From NCBI GenBank assembly GCA_036403795.1, contig DASWQJ010000101.1, positions 1 to 9,110 on the forward strand: 9,110 nucleotides of DNA. The letters are read 5' to 3'. The stretch comes from Stenotrophomonas_A sp036403795. Its GTDB lineage: Bacteria; Pseudomonadota; Gammaproteobacteria; Xanthomonadales; Xanthomonadaceae. The translations under genes were made by a program, and so were the position numbers. Of the stretch, positions 6,513 to 9,110 are shown piece after piece (position 1 is the first letter of the stretch; each line of letters starts with the position of its first letter). The notes under the pieces were generated by a model. It saw only the letters and a list, made by a program, of their open reading frames with translations. It had not been told where the DNA came from and searched no databases.

Positions 6513-6514
6513 GT
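6412..6514 (-). other. argC-argH intercistronic spacer
   Basis: This is the longest spacer inside the biosynthetic run (103 nt). It holds the doubtful 34-codon ORF and an AGAG about 9 nt before the argH ATG as the probable ribosome binding site. It also holds a run of overlapping six-base palindromes (CCGCGG, GGTACC and ACCGGT within CCGCGGTACCGGT at 6443-6455). No terminator with a U-run and no convincing promoter was seen, so argH is probably co-transcribed with argC. Confidence 0.6.
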
Positions 6515-7468
6515 TCACAGCGGGATCGCCGTCATCTCGGCCAATCCGAGCGCGCGATTGAGGTTCTGCAGGGCCTGCGTCGCCGCACCCTTGAGCAGAT
6601 TGTCCAAGGTCGCCACCACCACCACGCGCTTGCCGCCCGGCGCCGTGGTGAAACCGCCTACCTGCACGCCATGCCGGCCGGCGATACGACTCACCCATGG
6701 GGCCTCGTCGACGACCTCGATGAGCGGCTCGCCGGCATAACGCTCGCGGTAGCGCGCGATGATCGCCTCGCGCGCCAACGGCCGTTGCAGCCACAGGTTG
6801 ACCGTCATGGTGATGCCGCGGAAATGCGGCGCCACGTGCGGCATGAACTCGACCGGCACGCCCAGGTGGGCACTGACCTCGCGTTCGTGCATGTGGTCGG
6901 TCAGCGCATACGGCATCAGGTTGTCGCGCAGCAGTTCAGCATCATTCTTGTCCGACGGCGTGGTGCCTGCGCCCGAATATCCGGAGACCCCGAAGCACTG
7001 CGGCGGACCGGCCAGGTCATCGAGCAATGGCGTGATCGCCACCTGCATCGCGGTGGCGTAGCAACCCGGGTTGCTGATGCGCTTCTGTCCGGCGTAGCGC
7101 TCGCGGGTCAGCTCGGGCAAGCCGTAGTACCAACCGGTATCGAAACGATAGTCGGCCGACAGGTCCACGATCACGGTCTGCGGCGCAGCGGCATCGATGG
7201 CTTCAACGTAGGGGGTGGCCTTGCCGTTCGGCAGGGCCAGGATGATCGCGTCCGCTCCCTTAGCGGCGACCGCCGCAGCATCGAGATTTTCAAAGCGCAA
7301 CGGCCCCGCGTAGGCATCGTTGTGATCGCTGACAAGCTGGCCGTCGAGCTCGCGGGACGACACGAACGCCAGTTCGATATCCGGATGGCCGCAGATCAGG
7401 CGAATCAGCTCGGTACCCGTGTGGCCACGCGCCCCGACGATACCCAGGGTGAAGGTTTTTTGGCTCAT
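6515..7468 (-). CDS. argC: N-acetyl-gamma-glutamyl-phosphate reductase
   Basis: ArgC reduces N-acetylglutamyl-5-phosphate to N-acetylglutamate semialdehyde with NADPH, the step straight after the NAGS-kinase product. The 317-residue protein starts with IVGARGHTGTE (10-20), the dinucleotide-binding glycine loop. SNPGCYAT (132-139) holds the catalytic cysteine C136. SGYSGAG (162-168) and HVAPHFRGI (211-219) supply the substrate pocket, with H215 the likely general base. DNLLKGA (289-295) is the conserved C-terminal element. The ATG at 7468 is chosen over an in-frame upstream start at 7516 because the family N-terminus begins just before the glycine loop, and because GGAAG lies 7 nt upstream of this ATG. 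The start overlaps the GNAT stop by four bases. The length is typical for the roughly 310-350 residue ArgC class. Nothing is missing or broken. Confidence 0.97.
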   Translation of the reverse strand: MSQKTFTLGIVGARGHTGTELIRLICGHPDIELAFVSSRELDGQLVSDHNDAYAGPLRFENLDAAAVAAKGADAIILALPNGKATPYVEAIDAAAPQTVIVDLSADYRFDTGWYYGLPELTRERYAGQKRISNPGCYATAMQVAITPLLDDLAGPPQCFGVSGYSGAGTTPSDKNDAELLRDNLMPYALTDHMHEREVSAHLGVPVEFMPHVAPHFRGITMTVNLWLQRPLAREAIIARYRERYAGEPLIEVVDEAPWVSRIAGRHGVQVGGFTTAPGGKRVVVVATLDNLLKGAATQALQNLNRALGLAEMTAIPL

Positions 7469-8088
7469 GCGTGTGCTTCCAGTCGGGCCTGCAGGTGGCG
7501 GCGCACCGCCGGCCATTCCGATTCAATGATGGAGAAAACGACGGTATCGCGAACGCTGCCGTCGGCGTGTCGACGATGGCCGCGCAGCACCCCGTCCTGT
7601 TTGGCGCCCAGGCGCGCGATGGCCGCGCGCGAGGCTTGATTGAACCAGCTGGTCTCCAACATCACGCTGACGCAACCCAGCCGGTCGAAGGCATGGGCCA
7701 GCAGCAGTAGCTTGGCTTCGGTATTGAGGCCGGTGCGTTGCACCGACGGCGCGTACCAGGTGTAGCCGATCGCCAGCCGCGGCACATCGGCGGCCAGGTC
7801 GTAGTAACGGGTGCTGCCGACAATCGCGCCGCCGGCATCACGCACCACGAACGGCAGCGCCGTCCCCTCCTGCTGCATGCGCAACGCCGCTTCGATGTAA
7901 GCCCGCGCCTGGGTGGGCACCGGCACATTGGTGTACCAGAGCTTGGACAACTCGCCATCACCCAGTGCCTGGCGCAGCCCTTCGGCATGGTCCAGGTTCA
8001 TCGGTTCGAGCGTGACGTGGCGCCCCTGCAGCAAGGGCGCCTGGGACCACGCCGGCGCCGGTGACGGCGATGTCGATGGCACGGTCAT
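7465..8088 (-). CDS. RimJ/RimL-type GNAT N-acetyltransferase embedded in the arginine operon
   Basis: This 207-residue protein belongs to the Acetyltransf_3 / COG1670 type of GNAT enzymes. LEPMNLDHAEGL (27-38) is a typical N-terminal strand-helix. IGYTWY (107-112) with VQRTGLNTEAK (116-126) matches the acetyl-CoA pyrophosphate-binding region. ETSWFNQASRAAIARLGA (145-162) is the C-terminal GNAT signature, followed by DGVLRGHRRHADGSVRDTV (165-183). No signal peptide or membrane segment is seen. The frame stays open further upstream, but the ATG at 8088 is chosen because it gives the usual family N-terminus and forms a TGATG junction with argB; upstream codons lie inside argB. A short AGGA sits 3 nt before the ATG. 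The end overlaps argC by ATGA. The substrate is unknown. Relatives acetylate ribosomal-protein N-termini or small molecules. The acetylglutamate synthase role is already covered by the NAGS domain next door, so it is probably not the pathway acetyltransferase, though an auxiliary role cannot be excluded. Confidence 0.88.
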   Translation of the reverse strand: MTVPSTSPSPAPAWSQAPLLQGRHVTLEPMNLDHAEGLRQALGDGELSKLWYTNVPVPTQARAYIEAALRMQQEGTALPFVVRDAGGAIVGSTRYYDLAADVPRLAIGYTWYAPSVQRTGLNTEAKLLLLAHAFDRLGCVSVMLETSWFNQASRAAIARLGAKQDGVLRGHRRHADGSVRDTVVFSIIESEWPAVRRHLQARLEAHA

Positions 8089-9110
8089 CAGTCCTGCAGC
8101 GTCGGCGTACGGGTGGCGCAGTGGGCCACGCACCGCTGGATCTGCTCGAAGCCTGCCAGTCCGTACCAGAACACTTTCCATTTCTCCTGCTTGATGCAGC
8201 CATCGGACTCGGCGTAATAAAAGATGTTGACCTGGTTGTTGTGGCGCGAACGCCAGAACAGCTGCGGCGTTTCTTCGCGCATCACATTCCACACGGCACG
8301 CCCCAGGCCCTCGCCTTGCGCATCGTCGAGCACGGCGAACTTGTCCAGGTACACGCCATCGGCTTCGTCGGTGAGGATCACCGCGGCGCGATAGTTTTCA
8401 CTCACGTAGGCCCGCAACAACGTGGTCTTGTCGAAATAGTCCGACACCAGCGTGCGGCCGAAACTGGACTCGATCAGCGACTTCAGGCGCCCAAGGTCCA
8501 ACTCGGCCCACGAGGTGGCGCGCAGTACACGCTCGCCGCGCCGCACCAACGTGCCGGAGCCCTTGTGGGTGAACAGCTCCTTGGCCAGGTCGGCAGGTCG
8601 GGTGATCGAAACCGACGACTCCAGCGGCAGTTTGTCGAGCAGGTCCTTGATCTGCTCGATCTTGACCTTCATGCCGCCGTGGATCCACGGCTGCTCGATC
8701 AGGTGCTCGTACTCGGTGGACAGGTTGATCGAATCGATCACCTTGCCATCGGCATCCAACAGACCACCGGTGCCGGTAAGGAAAATGATCTTGTACGGCT
8801 GCAGCTCGCGCACCAGTTCGTTGGCGGCGAAATCGGCGTTGATATTGAGGATCTGCCCGCTCGGTGTCTCGCCCAGGCTGGTGATGACCGGGATCGAACC
8901 GGCCTGCAGGCTGGCCTCGATCGGAGCCAGGTTGACACGTTGGACTTCACCGACCAGGCCGAAAGTGTCCCGATCCAGGTACTCGGCTTCAAAAACCCCG
9001 CCCGTGATCGAGGTGGCGCGCGCGCCATTCTGCTGCAGCGCCTCGACCAGCTTCAGGTTGGATTGCTGGAACACCCGCCGCACGATGGCCAAAGCCTGTG
9101 GCGAGGTCAC
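8088..9110 (-). CDS. argB: Bifunctional N-acetylglutamate synthase/kinase (NAGS-K), 5'-truncated by window edge
   Basis: Only the C-terminal 340 residues are visible; the reading frame is open at base 9110, so the true start lies outside. The GTG codon at the edge is not a credible start, because the N-terminal part of the kinase fold is missing. Visible residues 1 to about 190 are amino acid kinase fold: a NINADFAANELV segment (89-100), LTGTGGLLD (111-119) and GGMKVKI (145-151), matching nucleotide and acetylglutamate sites of N-acetylglutamate kinases. Residues about 195-335 form a GNAT-type synthase domain with QGEGLGRAVW (265-274) as the acetyl-CoA loop and WRSR..NN..NIFYYAESDG (286-303) as the substrate region. 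By family knowledge, xanthomonads have such a fusion, resembling vertebrate NAGS, which makes N-acetylglutamate and phosphorylates it in the cytoplasm for arginine synthesis. The stop overlaps the next start (TGATG), implying translational coupling. Family members are usually about 440-450 residues, so roughly 100 are missing here. Confidence 0.93.
   Translation of the reverse strand: MTSPQALAIVRRVFQQSNLKLVEALQQNGARATSITGGVFEAEYLDRDTFGLVGEVQRVNLAPIEASLQAGSIPVITSLGETPSGQILNINADFAANELVRELQPYKIIFLTGTGGLLDADGKVIDSINLSTEYEHLIEQPWIHGGMKVKIEQIKDLLDKLPLESSVSITRPADLAKELFTHKGSGTLVRRGERVLRATSWAELDLGRLKSLIESSFGRTLVSDYFDKTTLLRAYVSENYRAAVILTDEADGVYLDKFAVLDDAQGEGLGRAVWNVMREETPQLFWRSRHNNQVNIFYYAESDGCIKQEKWKVFWYGLAGFEQIQRCVAHCATRTPTLQD

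Noticed and set aside
6494..7639. Plus-strand open frame of 381 codons antisense to argC and the GNAT gene
   Set aside because: It crosses two real genes and their junction, which a genuine gene is unlikely to do, and it shows no domain.
8089..8292. N-terminal extension of the GNAT protein into argB
   Set aside because: The 68 extra residues read out-of-frame argB; the ATG at 8088 gives the family-like start and the TGATG junction.

Overview
The window looks like chromosomal DNA of a xanthomonad (Xanthomonadaceae, most likely Xanthomonas). Three things point there: high GC; an arginine cluster using a fused N-acetylglutamate synthase/kinase; and a close relative of the Xanthomonas citri alpha-amino acid ester hydrolase. 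No mobile element, CRISPR array, tRNA or rRNA was seen. Every protein gene I accept lies on the minus strand, so the operon reads from high to low coordinates.

From 9110 down to 2363 there is a compact amino-acid biosynthesis run: argB (NAGS-kinase fusion, 5' end outside the window), a RimJ/RimL-type GNAT acetyltransferase, argC, argH, a small YCII-like protein, proB and proA. Four junctions are very tight or overlapping: argB/GNAT share one base (TGATG), GNAT/argC and argH/YCII overlap by four bases (ATGA), and YCII/proB are 19 bases apart. Only argC-argH (103 nt) and proB-proA (41 nt) have visible spacers. NAGS-K and ArgC acetylate, phosphorylate and reduce glutamate toward ornithine and arginine. 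ProB and ProA do the equivalent kinase and reductase steps on free glutamate toward proline. ArgH performs the last step of arginine synthesis. The cluster therefore carries two parallel glutamate kinase/reductase pairs plus two uncharacterised passengers (GNAT and YCII).

After a 157-nt spacer containing hairpins and a dyad comes a secreted alpha-amino acid ester hydrolase (2205 to 298), probably its own unit. It is followed by a strong hairpin and about 300 bases without a convincing gene. That tail is strongly A/C-rich on the plus strand and ends in a run of 13 C at the window edge.

I see no clearly new defence or mobile system. The most interesting loose ends are: the two unassigned genes translationally coupled into the arginine operon; a possible 34-codon ORF that exactly fills the argC-argH gap; matching 12-base start-stop mini-ORFs overlapping the starts of argH and proB; and the skewed, poly-C-bearing 3' region.
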